From positions 13,764,001 through 13,828,000 of the forward strand of contig CM082578.2 in NCBI GenBank assembly GCA_040954595.2: a stretch of 64,000 bases of DNA, written 5' to 3'. Position 1 is the first letter of the stretch. Each line of letters opens with the position of its first letter. Below, one piece after another: positions 36,245-47,400 of this stretch. The position numbers were made by a program, and so were the translations under genes. The DNA is from Balanoglossus misakiensis. Its lineage: Eukaryota > Hemichordata. The notes below the pieces were generated by a model. The model saw nothing but the letters and a program-made list of their open reading frames with translations. It searched no databases and was not told the origin of the DNA.

Positions 36245-39200
36245 ATGTTTTCATCATTATTGGAGACGGCGAAGACCAGCCCCTTCGTACGGCCATTTCA
36301 GGCAAAATGCGAAGGGAAGCCACAGACTTCAGAAATCTCTACAGAAATTCAACCGAGAACGATATCAGCGGCTGCCGTCGAAGAAGGAGGTTAGTATATA
36401 TCGTGTACTGCCACATCTTGTTGCTAAATTTGGCCGTCGGTGAAGTCAGATCATGTTGTAAAATAGTTTCACCCGGCGATTTGATTCATGGTCATACACG
36501 TAGACACGCGGCTAGCCTACGTGCGTGCCGACTCCGAACTTCATGACGTAAGTTTGACCTCCCGTGTTGAATTTTATTGGAAAGTAGGGTGACAGTCTTC
36601 CGCTCGCGGAGGGACTTCAAAACTCACCAATGGCTATTTTTCCAACTATCAAACGCTGCAAACGACTTCTGGAATTTTTGGAGGATTTCCAAAATACCCT
36701 GATCTTAAAACAATAGAAATAATCACGATTGCATTAATTAAAAGAAATAAAAAGCACCATGATTGGGTCTGAATTGGAGAAATCACAAGGATCAGGAAAT
36801 CCAGAGGTACTAGGTCAAAGGTACATGTACTTCTTGTTTCTGTCAAAGGTCATATGGTCTTGGGTGAACATAAAGCATATTGGGCAATACTCTTTAACTG
36901 GTCTTGGGTGAACACCTGTTATGTATGATTTGAAAGACATTTCCAATATTCTCAACATTTCACTCAACAGATAGCTGTGAATTTGGAAGTGGCAAATATT
37001 ATGCCCTGTGCGGCTTCGGTGGAATTCTCAGTTGCGGAATCACGCACACTGCTGTTGTACCGTTGGATTTAGTCAAATGCAGAATACAGGTACGGTTGAC
37101 AGATTTATAAATATGAGGGGTGTTTCTCCAACTAAGATTTTGTTGAGAATGTGCAAATTGATCGGATTTTATTGGTTCTGGAAATAGGCCATTCAATAGT
37201 CGGCCAACACTGACGTTCTGTTCTATCCCTCCCTGATCCAGGTCGACCCAGCCAAGTATGGCAACATTATCAACGGGTTCCGTGTTAGCGTCAATGAAGA
37301 AGGTCTTCGTGCTCTCGGAAAAGGCTGGGCACCAACAGCCATTGGTTACTCCATGCAAGGACTTTGCAAGTTTGGGTTTTATGAAGTTTTCAAGATTCTG
37401 TACAGTGGAATTATTGGAGAGGTAAGATGGGACTTTTGGCAACACTTGTTACCATAGTGATATATTAGTGATATCAAACAATCAGGAACAAAATCTGCAG
37501 AACAGACCAAGCTGTAGAGCGTCGCACGCATGATACTGGCAAGTGTAAAACCACAGCTTGGTGACTGGCTACAAAACACCACGCCAAAAGCCATATTCAA
37601 AATAACAGTTTAAGTCCACACAAATGTTCTATTTTACAATGTAGAATTGCAATTTAAGTCTAAATATGCTCCATTTTTTATCATGGGAATGTCTTTATTT
37701 CCCCAGGAAATGACCTACTCATGGCGTACATCGTTGTACTTGGCAGCCAGTGCTAGTGCAGAGTTCTTTGCTGACATTGCCTTGGCACCAATGGAAGCGT
37801 GCAAAGTCCGCATGCAGACACAGCCTGGCTGGGCCAGCACTCTGCGAGTTGCTTTCCCCAAATTGTATTCAGAGGAAGGCATTCGAGGGTAAGTGAACTA
37901 ACTGGTTGCTCACCATCTGAGTGGTTCCCGCTGCCATTCTTTGTCAATGTTGAGACCTGGTCTACTTTCATGCAAAACTCATTGCTATGGTAATAAATCA
38001 AGTTTTGTGACATCTTGCAATGAGCGGAAAGTCATCTATTGGAGAATTGTCCCAGCCACCTCGTGGCAACGACTGAATCTTTCCTTTAATTCCACCACAG
38101 AAACTGTTGCATCTGAAAGTACCGGTTCATTGTAACATGTTCTTATGTTGATCACTTGTGTAGATTCTACAAGGGTCTGCCACCACTGTGGCTGAGGCAG
38201 ATTCCCTACACCATGATGAAGTTTGCCTGCTTTGAGAGGACAGTGGAGGCCCTGTACAAGTATGTGGTGCCCAAACCAAGAAGTGATTGCTCCAAGTCTG
38301 AGCAGCTGGTTGTCACCTTTGCTGCTGGTTACATTGGTAAGTGGAATTTACCTCAATCGGGAGAATCTCAGATGTGTGTTTTGTGAGGCCACAAAGAACA
38401 GTTTATCCTGTCATTTTCTTTTTCTAAAAAATGCTGTACCAACTCTCTGTGCATTTGTGGGTTTTGCTTGAAGGAATTTCTGTAACTGGTTGAAGAATCT
38501 TTGTTCCTCCAAAATTATTTATAACTTTTCTCCTATTTTACCAAGTCGTCTTTTTTCCACTGCCTGTGTGAATATTGGAAGTCGCTTTCCTAACCAGTTT
38601 TCTTCCAATTTCCTCTTCCACACTTCAGCTGGTGTATTCTGCGCAATTGTGTCGCATCCTGCTGACACCGTGGTGTCCAAGCTGAACCAGAAGCCGGGAA
38701 GTTCACCCGTACTTATCGCCAAAGAACTTGGAATGAAAGGTAGGGTTTGTTCATTGAATGCCTCCTGATCGTCTGTCCAGTCCCTCTACTTTGGGTTCAA
38801 CCGCATTTTGTTCCTCAGTGGCGTGGTTGAGGAGCAACATAGAGTGGTTGTTGCCAACATCTGGAAATATCACAGGGACTTGGCGCTTTCCCGCTGCATG
38901 TTGTCGTCTGGAAATTCCTCGCAGCAATTGAATGTTGAATACACACTTCCTTAGATCCACTTCTGGGCTGGTCATGTGACCAGCCAGCAACACTGCCATG
39001 TTGTTTTGTCGGGAGTGCTTGAGTCATTGGTGTGTTAGAGCAATATGCCTCCGTTGTCAGCCGACAGCTACTCCCAAGACCAGACTTTGCTTTCTTATCA
39101 CTGTTGCAGCTGACGGGCGTTCAGACCGTTGGCTGCCTTTGACATGTTTAGCTGGGTCGTTTTTTGTGCTTGTTGGGGTCTGGCTGGTGACGGGGACACG

Positions 39201-39753
39201 TAACCGTGCAGTTTGCTTCAAATTTAAAAGATGGGTGTAGAGATTAGTGACATGAGTATTGTGCTCCAGCAATACACCCATTGCAGTTCTGGTGACCAGA
39301 AGAGTCTCCATCGTGTGTATATGCAACCCACAAACAGTTGCCAAAATAGTATTTCTTTGATGTGCCACTGTAGCAGTTTGGTGACTTCCATATGTGTAGT
39401 TGTGGACAGACTTTACAGAGAGTGGTACTTCGGGAGGAGTGGCATTTTTAAATACCACACTTCTGGTATACAGTACATGTATAGTGAAAATTGCACGTCT
39501 GGGAGATTCGCAACGGGCGTATTACATTGCCAGCACAAACCCTGATGTTTCATCCCAATTTTCCCTCCTTTTCTTTTTGATTGCAGGATTGTGGAAGGGT
39601 CTCTTCCCACGTATCGTCATGATTGGTACCTTGACCGCCCTTCAGTGGTTCATCTACGATTCAGTCAAGGTGTACTTCCGCCTGCCACGTCCACCACCAC
39701 CAGAGATGCCCGAGAGCTTGAAGAGAAAGCTGGCAGAGAAAGCAGCGCAGTAA
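36245..39753 (+). CDS. SLC25A3: Mitochondrial phosphate carrier
   Basis: Seven coding exons: 36245-36389, 36971-37089, 37242-37421, 37707-37888, 38164-38336, 38629-38739, 39587-39753. They total 1077 bp, 358 residues (human 361-362). The carrier imports phosphate with a proton across the inner membrane for ATP synthesis. A presequence-like N-terminus precedes [20 protein letters not shown]. The three carrier repeats show PLDLVK (79-84), the family-typical variant PMEACK (176-181), and HPADTVV in repeat three. [21 protein letters not shown] and [20 protein letters not shown] are characteristic of phosphate carriers. The tail ends [10 protein letters not shown]. No duplicated exon 3 (the vertebrate 3A/3B pair) was seen. 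AATAAA at 39819-39824 lies 66 bp after the stop, with another at 40291-40296. Confidence 0.96.
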
Positions 39754-40785
39754 GCCAAGATAAGAGCTTGCAACATCAAGTTGCTTTGCAAGGATGTCCT
39801 GTAAAGGATGAGTTTGTCAAATAAAAAAAAGTTGAAAAAAAAAATTAACTGTATGCAGTGTATCAGAAATTTTTAACCATGTCCAAGCGGAAGAAAAGAC
39901 AAGTTTGTAAAGTTGAATATTCACACAATTAGGGTTTTTTAGAAATACCAGAATGGTAAAAGTACATTAAAAATGTAAATAATTCCAGCTAACATGCCCA
40001 CTATACACAAAGTCCCGAAATTCAGTATTTTTTTTTCTTTTTCTACACTCAAATCGTGTGTCAACATCCATTTTAATTGTGTGGGATGACCAAAATTGGT
40101 GCTGAAACAATGAACTGAAACCTTCAAGGCAACTTGGTTGTAAAATGATATGAATACGACAGATTGGGTTAAGAAAAGTTCTTTCGTTTTTGGTGACACT
40201 GTGCAGCTAGCTGGACATCGGTTGGTGTATGAAAATTTCCCCGTTTGTGCATAGGACCTAAAATTATTGCTGTGTAAGTATTTATGACACAATAAAGTTA
40301 CAAGTTTTAAGTGATTGTGTGCGGTCATGGTTTTATTTTTGTGTGTTGAAAGTCATGGGCAGAGCAGTGCAAATGTTTGAGACGACGAGTTGAACTGATC
40401 TTGGTGGGGGAGCTACTAGCGCCAAAGTGTTTCTGGAATAATCATTAGAGTACCCCGTTCTCTTCCCCAATGCGAAATGTATCGTACCAGCCACAGTCAC
40501 TTGTTGACTAGACAGTCATGCCAGAGCTGGCTGGCTATGTCATACACATGTCTATGGTAGTGACTGTGGTACCACGTAAGGTGCCTTTGTGTATATTGTG
40601 GGGTTGTGGTCATGCTCATGCCCTTCCAAAACATCCTCCCTAAATACATTGACACATGAGACGATATGCAACTGTTATACAGTATGTTTTATTGCTCAGA
40701 TTAAGCGATGGGAGTCCTCCCCTAGTCTAGAATGCAGACTTGCGTGTCCACCCCTATGTGACTAGCAGCAGATGTGGAGAAGACA
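39754..40785. other. Convergent 3' region SLC25A3 / resistin-like gene
   Basis: Plus-strand AATAAA at 39819-39824 and 40291-40296 give SLC25A3 two possible 3' ends. Minus-strand AATAAA (TTTATT, 40688-40693) lies 93 bp after the resistin-like stop. An 11-bp inverted repeat CCACAGTCACT occurs at 40491-40501 and 40559-40569. Otherwise nothing was recognised. Confidence 0.5.
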
Positions 40786-41672
40786 TTATTTCGTCCAGCT
40801 CCCTGTGGCGACTTTGCAGCAGCGTGCCAGGGTCCAGTCGATGGGGGCGCCATTTGGCATGCAACCGGCGTGACAGTAACACCTTGAACGCCCATTTTCT
40901 TCCTGTATGCTGTAAGACCCACACGCATAACCACAGCTGCATCCAGTCACGACGTAACCTGCCATACGCAAAAAAAAAGAAAATTAGAAAATGTGTAGAA
41001 ATAGAAAGACAAAATTTATCGGATGGTTTAATCTAAGCATATGCCCATGGTCTATATAAACTGCATGCTTTAATCTTGAATACCCAGATAAAATCAAGTT
41101 CAAATGCTGTTTTCGAAACAAATTAAATTCTTGTTTTAACAGCAAAGCGCTTACTTAGTGCATGGGCTGCCTGTTACTCGACAAATGGGATATTTATCTT
41201 ACCTTCTGGACAAGTTGCATAATTTGTGGCATCGGAGCTATCGCTGCCTTGGTTTACACAGTCAAGAATAGCGCCTGTAGAAAAAAAATTGTAATATCAA
41301 ACTATTTATAGTCGCCCTCAACAAATTCAGACACTCTCATTGGTCTATTAGGACCACGTGACTGACCATTATATTTAATACTCGACATATTTAAAGCCCA
41401 TGAATGTGTGCAGTAAAAATGTTTGCTGCACTTGGAGTGGCTGGAAAGCGGACATTATACCCAGAAATGATGATTGTCATCCCAGGATTGTCATAGAGAT
41501 ATCGTTCAGCGATTAGTGAAATTCTTTGGCGGCTGCAGATACGAAGATACCACAAAAATGAACATTTTAGCCAATGAAACCAGAATGCAAGACAAAACTC
41601 ACCAGATGAACCTGGAACATGATTCAGAAACACCGCTACGAAAAGAAGCGAAAACAACAACACGATCTTCAT
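40786..41672 (-). CDS. Secreted resistin-like cysteine-rich protein
   Basis: Three coding exons (5' to 3'): 41603-41672, 41203-41274, 40786-40958. They total 315 bp, 104 residues, with phase 1 at both junctions. Residues 1 to about 20 form a signal peptide ([16 protein letters not shown]). The mature part matches the resistin/RELM C-terminal domain: [19 protein letters not shown], a CxC, and IDWTLARCC. The core spacing is C-x15-C-x8-C-x-C-x3-C-x13-C-x-C-x3-C-x13-CC. The gaps before the last cysteines are longer than in mammalian resistin, with a MPNGAP insert. In mammals these are small secreted hormone- or immune-like proteins. The function here is unknown. A TATA box lies upstream at 41979-41986, and a donor near 41866 suggests a non-coding first exon. 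Confidence 0.85.
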
Positions 41673-41978
41673 CCTCGTATCGAATCGTAGACTACCTGAA
41701 AACATGTACAAAACGTTGGTTAATCACTTATCATCTGTGCTGTGCTGAAAGTCTTAGTAGAACTGGAAAATTTAACATACCGAACAAAATTTATAGGTAT
41801 ATTATACGAGAAAGGTATTTTTACGTGTAAGACGCGAGGAGTACCGTAACGCTATTCATTTTACCTTGTAAAACTTCGTTAGTGGTGTGAAAAAGAGCCT
41901 TTTCTCCTTCAACTGCAGAAGCCTGGTTGTCTTTGTACCACGGGTAGCTGATACAACAGTGTCTGCGTATGACTACCA

Positions 41979-41986
41979 CTTTTATA
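41979..41986 (-). promoter_or_regulatory. TATA box of the resistin-like gene
   Basis: The minus strand reads TATAAAAG. Transcription would begin around 41950, giving a short 5' UTR exon that ends at the AACTTTTACAAG/GTAAAA donor near 41866. A TATA promoter fits a regulated secreted-protein gene, unlike the TATA-less housekeeping genes in this window. Confidence 0.6.
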
Positions 41987-42686
41987 GGACACGCTGCATA
42001 AATAATTAGGATATGGAATGATTGGGAAGAGCTTGTTTGTACTATTTGTGGAAAATGACGTTTGCGGCTAGGGCTGTGTTATTGTTTGATGATGCATCGA
42101 TACTTATAAAGATACTGGTACCCCATACACCGACGCTTTAGGACCGACTGTTTGAAATGTCCCGTGTGCAGTTCGAAAAGCGACGGTTCTGGTGCGCGAA
42201 AAATGTTCCTTGGAAAATCATGATTTTCTCAAAGTGATCATATGCAATTGTGAGTAGCCAACTTAGAGGAAACACCTCCTCCCACTAATACCAATATAAA
42301 CGGATGTCGCACCTGTTAATAATTCGTTCATATTACAATGTACGCGGGCCAAAACGACTCAAGAAGATGATATATGTATATACCCATCATTAAGCTCATT
42401 TAAAAGCATCTTTCCAGGTTTGAAAATAAAGTTATAAAAATAATGTAAAAATGTTAGCTACTGGGGCTTTAAACTACATGTATATGTATTTTGTTATTAT
42501 AAGATCTAGTTTAAATGAACTCAATATCCATATTGCTTGCTTTCAATAAAAACATAAATAAGTTGTTCGACATTTAAACTGTCTTCGGCCTATTTCGAAA
42601 AAATGTACATTGTAGAGGGCCATAAATCAGTTTAGATATGCCTGTCACCATCCTTTTGATTTACCTGTTTATCAGTTACCGGTTAA
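41987..42686. other. Intergenic DNA
   Basis: Upstream of the resistin-like TATA box. The sequence is AT-rich, with no exon-like blocks, RNA gene or repeat recognised. Confidence 0.5.
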
Positions 42687-43167
42687 GCTGCATTCACAAA
42701 CACCTCTGGAGAGGGGGGGGGGGAGAATTCAGTTTTTTTTACCGTTAATTTCACATGCCCCACGTACACAGCCCGAAATATTTTCAAATCCCCCCCTTCC
42801 GAACTGCTAAAATTTTGAAATCCCCCCTTCAGGTGGGGGTGGTGAATATATATATTATATATGTTTGAACATTTTCTGTCACACAGGAAAACACATCACC
42901 TAACTATCTTGTAAACAAGAAAAAGCGCTCCCATGAAAAGAATTTGAAACTGATGTTTTTCCTCATCAGTGGGTTTTAAAACTGAACATTGTTTATATTT
43001 TTTAAGTATTTGTATTCTCCGCTCAAAGTTAGCATGGGGGGGGGGGAGGGGGGGGGGCAAGTCCCCTGACCTGGGACACTAGATAAACCAGTCAATGATT
43101 GAAAGGCCGGTGTTGATGAATGATGGGGGTGGGTGTGGGAGCGGGTGTCCCCCTCCGACATTAGAAA
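42687..43167. mobile_element. Truncated copy of the GGCTGC Harbinger-like element
   Basis: The left end GCTGCATTCACAAACACCTC matches the terminus of the element at 29005-29809, read in the opposite orientation. Internal landmarks follow in the same order as the reverse complement of that copy: paired TTCCGAACTGC blocks, the CCTCATCAGTGGGTTT segment, and CTAGATAAACCAGTCAATGATTG. Similarity stops at about 43167, so the second terminus is missing. An AT dinucleotide run near 42846-42861 is specific to this copy. Confidence 0.75.
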
Positions 43168-44335
43168 CCTGTTTCGAAAACTATGTAGCTGATCATGCAT
43201 CATTTTAGACACCTGTCACCAGTATGTTTGTATTATGAGTTACTGGTCACCAGCAACATACAGAAATCTATTTACTCATCAGTGTTCGCAACTTTCTATA
43301 CTCCGTCATCAGCATGAAGGTCCCAGTACCCTTTAGTACCAGCCCGAGGGATACTAATAACAATCTCGTGTCTCTCTATTATCCAGCATTGCCATGTTTC
43401 CCCTCTGCATTATGTAAATTAGGTGGTGCCTTTCGGTGTAAGTTTCCCCCGTATTTAAGTGAAATAGTTAAGGCCGTCCTTTTTGTTGAAAAGTCCCCGC
43501 AAACAATGTAGTCTAATTTGGAACAAGCATGGGTGCCAGCACTAGCGCCCTCAACGTGCATTCAGGTCCTGCTTCTTATTGTCACTACTATAGACATGCG
43601 CAAAAATAAGGCCTAAATATGGATAATTATATGCGTTTCGAAGATTAGCATATAATTACTATCTATTCGTTACGTAAGTGAATTCCGTTGATTGGTATTC
43701 GTCACAGGTGTTCGTACGTATATATAGTGTGAGAAGTCCTTTGTCTGTCAGTCTCGGTTGTCACTCCACGATGGCTACAACAGCAATTTTTGTAATAATG
43801 TTTGATGTCCAATTTCCTCAAGTAAGCTTATTGGTTATTGAAATTTGCATGGACGTTGTATTTAAGTTCCTAATTCATTAGTAGATCCTTTTGTATGTAG
43901 CAGTGCTTTTTCTTTCTTTTTTCGTGATACTGAAGTTTGATGTCGAATGTAAATCTAATGTCCTCAAAGTAAGCGTATTAATTATTGAATATTTCATGGA
44001 TGCTGTACTTGTAACTTATAATTCAATTGTAGATCATTTGTATGTAACAATGCTTCTGTAAGGGGGGATCATGAAATAAAAGTGGTTGATATGGTGGGGG
44101 GGGGAACACAGTACTCGTGGAGTATAAGACAACCACCGCATGATACCGCATTTATTGTGTTTTGTCTTAATTTCTTAGTATGATCTAGTTTAGTATAGAT
44201 GGGGTGAGTCTCAAACAACGTTTGGAATCATGTATAGCGCATCGGTCTAGCGCCAACTACAGCCAGTTTATATTAAACAACACATGCAATGTATCACAGC
44301 CCGGTGGCGCTGGTGAAAATCAAAGATCTTGGGCC
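43168..44335. other. Intergenic DNA before the satellite
   Basis: No gene recognised. It includes an imperfect duplication (43801-44055, listed separately) and a short G-run near 44095. The transition into satellite occurs after 44335. Confidence 0.5.
43801..44055. repeat. Imperfect direct duplication of a ~110-bp unit
   Basis: Unit 1 (43801-43908) and unit 2 (43936-44055) share in order TTTGATGTC, TCCTCAA(A)GTAAGC, TATT...TTATTGAA, CATGGA, GTAGATC, TTTGTATGTA and AATGCTT/CAGTGCTT. The copies are well diverged. The unit is unrelated to the 88-bp satellite nearby. Confidence 0.7.
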
Positions 44336-44453
44336 TATAACCCATGATGTTTTTCAAAAATCGACAAAATTTTGAGTCGAAAAATTGTCATTTTTTGATG
44401 ATTTTCATGAGCTATAACCCATGATTTTTTATCAAATATGAAGAAATTTTGAG
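44336..44453 (-). repeat. Inverted, diverged satellite edge (~1.3 monomers)
   Basis: The reverse complement of this stretch gives the satellite monomer with many substitutions: CAAAATTTCTTCAT, then ATCATGGGTTATAGCTCATG, ATGACAATTTTTCGACT and again CATGGGTTATAG. It is therefore head-to-head with the main array. The switch in orientation falls at about 44455-44470. Confidence 0.85.
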
Positions 44454-47400
44454 ATTTCGCAAATGACAATTTTTCGACTTTCCAAAATATCAAAATTTCT
44501 TCATTTTTTTGAAAAAAGCATGGGTTATAGCCCATGAAAATCATCCAAAAATGACAATTTTTCGACTTTCCGAAATATCAAAATTTCTTCATTTTTTGAA
44601 AAAAGCATGGGTTATAGCCCATGAAAATCATCCAAAAATGACAATTTTTCGACTTTCCGAAATATCAAAATTTCTTCATTTTTTTGAAAAAAGCATGGGT
44701 TATAGCCCATGAAAATCATCCAAAAATGACAATTTTTCGACTTTCCGAAATATCAAAATTTCTTCATTTTTTTGAAAAAAGCATGGGTTATAGCCCATGA
44801 AAATCATCCAAAAATGACAATTTTTCGACTTTCCGAAATATCAAAATTTCTTCATTTTTCGACTTTCCGAAATATCAAAATTTCTTCATTTTTGAAAAAA
44901 GCATGGGTTATAGCCCATGAAAATCATCCAAAAATGACAATTTTTCGACTTTCCGAAATATCAAAATTTCTTCATTTTTTTGAAAAAAGCATGGGTTATA
45001 GCCCATGAAAATCATCCAAAAATGACAATTTTTCGACTTTCCGAAATATCAAAATTTCTTCATTTTTTTGAAAAAAGCATGGGTTATAGCTCATGAAAAT
45101 CATCCAAAAATGACAATTTTTCGACTTTCCGAAATATCAAAATTTCTTCATTTTTTTGAAAAAAGCATGGGTTATAGCCCATGAAAATCATCCAAAAATG
45201 ACAATTTTTCGACTTTCCGAAATATCAAATTTTCTTCATTTTTTTGAAAAAAGCATGGGTTATAGCCCATGAAAATCATCCAAAAATGACAATTTTTCGA
45301 CTTTCCGAAATATCAAAATTTCTTCATTTTTTTGAAAAAAGCATGGGTTATAGCCCATGAAAATCATCCAAAAATGACAATTTTTCGACTTTCCGAAATA
45401 TCAAAATTTCTTCATTATTTTGAAAAAAGCATGGGCTATAGCCCATGAAAATCATCCAAAAATGACAATTTTTCGACTTTCCGAAATATCAAAATTTCTT
45501 CATTTTTTTGAAAAAAGCATGGGTTATAGCCCATGAAAATCATCCAAAAATGACAATTTTTCGACTTTCCGAAATATCAAAATTTCTTCATTTTTTTGAA
45601 AAAAGCATGGGTTATAGCCCATGAAAATCATCCAAAAATGACAATTTTTCGACTTTCCGAAATATCAAAATTTCTTCATTTTTTTGAAAAAAGCATGGGT
45701 TATAGCCCATGAAAATCATCCAAAAATGACAATTTTTCGACTTTCCGAAATATCAAAATTTCTTCATTTTTTTGAAAAAAGCATGGGTTATAGCCCATGA
45801 AAATCATCCAAAAATGACAATTTTTCGACTTTCCGAAATATCAAAATTTCTTCATTTTTTTGAAAAAAGCATGGGTTATAGCCCATGAAAATCATCCAAA
45901 AATGACAATTTTTCGACTTTCCGAAATATCAAAATTTCTTCATTTTTTTGAGAAAAGCATGGGTTATAGCCCATGAAAATCATCCAAAAATGACAATTTT
46001 TCGACTTTCCGAAATATCAAATTTTCTTCATTTTTTTGAAAAAAGCATGGGTTATAGCCCATGAAAATCATCCAAAAATGACAATTTTTCGACTTTCCGA
46101 AATATCAAAATTTCTTCATTTTTTTGAAAAAAGCATGGGTTATAGCCCATGAAAATCATCCAAAAATGACAATTTTTCGACTTTCCGAAATATCAAAATT
46201 TCTTCATTTTTTTGAAAAAAGCATGGGTTATAGCCCATGAAAATAATCCAAAAATGACAATTTTTCGACTTTCCGAAATATCAAAATTTCTTCATTTTTT
46301 TAAAAAAAGCATGGGTTATAGCCCATGAAAATCATCCAAAAATGACAATTTTTCGACTTTCCGAAATATCAAAATTTCTTCATTTTTTTGAAAAAAGCAT
46401 GGGTTATAGCCCATGAAAATCATCCAAAAATGACAATTTTTCGACTTTCCGAAATATCAAAATTTCTTCATTTTTTTTAAAAAAGCATGGGTTATAGCCC
46501 ATGAAAATCATCCAAAAATGACAATTTTTCGACTTTCCGAAATATCAAAATTTCTTCATTTTTTTGAAAAAAGCATGGGTTATAGCCCATGAAAATCATC
46601 CAAAAATGACAATTTTTCGACTTTCCGAAATATCAAAATTTCTTCATTTTTTTGAAAAAAGCATGGGTTATAGCCCATGAAAATCATCCAAAAATGACAA
46701 TTTTTCGACTTTCCGAAATATCAAAATTTCTTCATTTTTTTTAAAAAAGCATGGGTTATAGCCCATGAAAATCATCCAAAAATGACAATTTTTCGACTTT
46801 CCGAAATATCAAAATTTCTTCATTTTTTTGAAAAAAGCATGGGTTATAGCCCATGAAAATCATCCAAAAATGACAATTTTTCGACTTTCCGAAATATCAA
46901 AATTTCTTCATTTTTTTGAAAAAAGCATGGGTTATAGCCCATGAAAATCATCCAAAAATGACAATTTTTCGACTTTCCGAAATATCAAAATTTCTTCATT
47001 TTTTTGAAAAAAGCATGGGTTATAGCCCATGAAAATCATCCAAAAATGACAATTTTTCGACTTTCCGAAATATCAAAATTTCTTCATTTTTTTGAAAAAA
47101 GCATGGGTTATAGCCCATGAAAATCATCCAAAAATGACAATTTTTCGACTTTCCGAAATATCAAAATTTCTTCAATTTTTTGAAAAAAGCATGGGTTATA
47201 GCCCATGAAAATCATCCAAAAATGACAATTTTTCGACTTTCCGAAATATCAAAATTTCTTCAATTTTTTGAAAAAAGCATGGGTTATAGCCCATGAAAAT
47301 CATCCAAAAATGACAATTTTTCGACTTTCCGAAATATCAAAATTTCTTCATTTTTTTGAAAAAAGCATGGGTTATAGCCCATGAAAATCATCCAAAAATG

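Noticed and set aside
40491-40569. Inverted repeat CCACAGTCACT as a mobile element
   Set aside because: The arms are only 11 bp with a 57-bp spacer, and no flanking duplication is visible.
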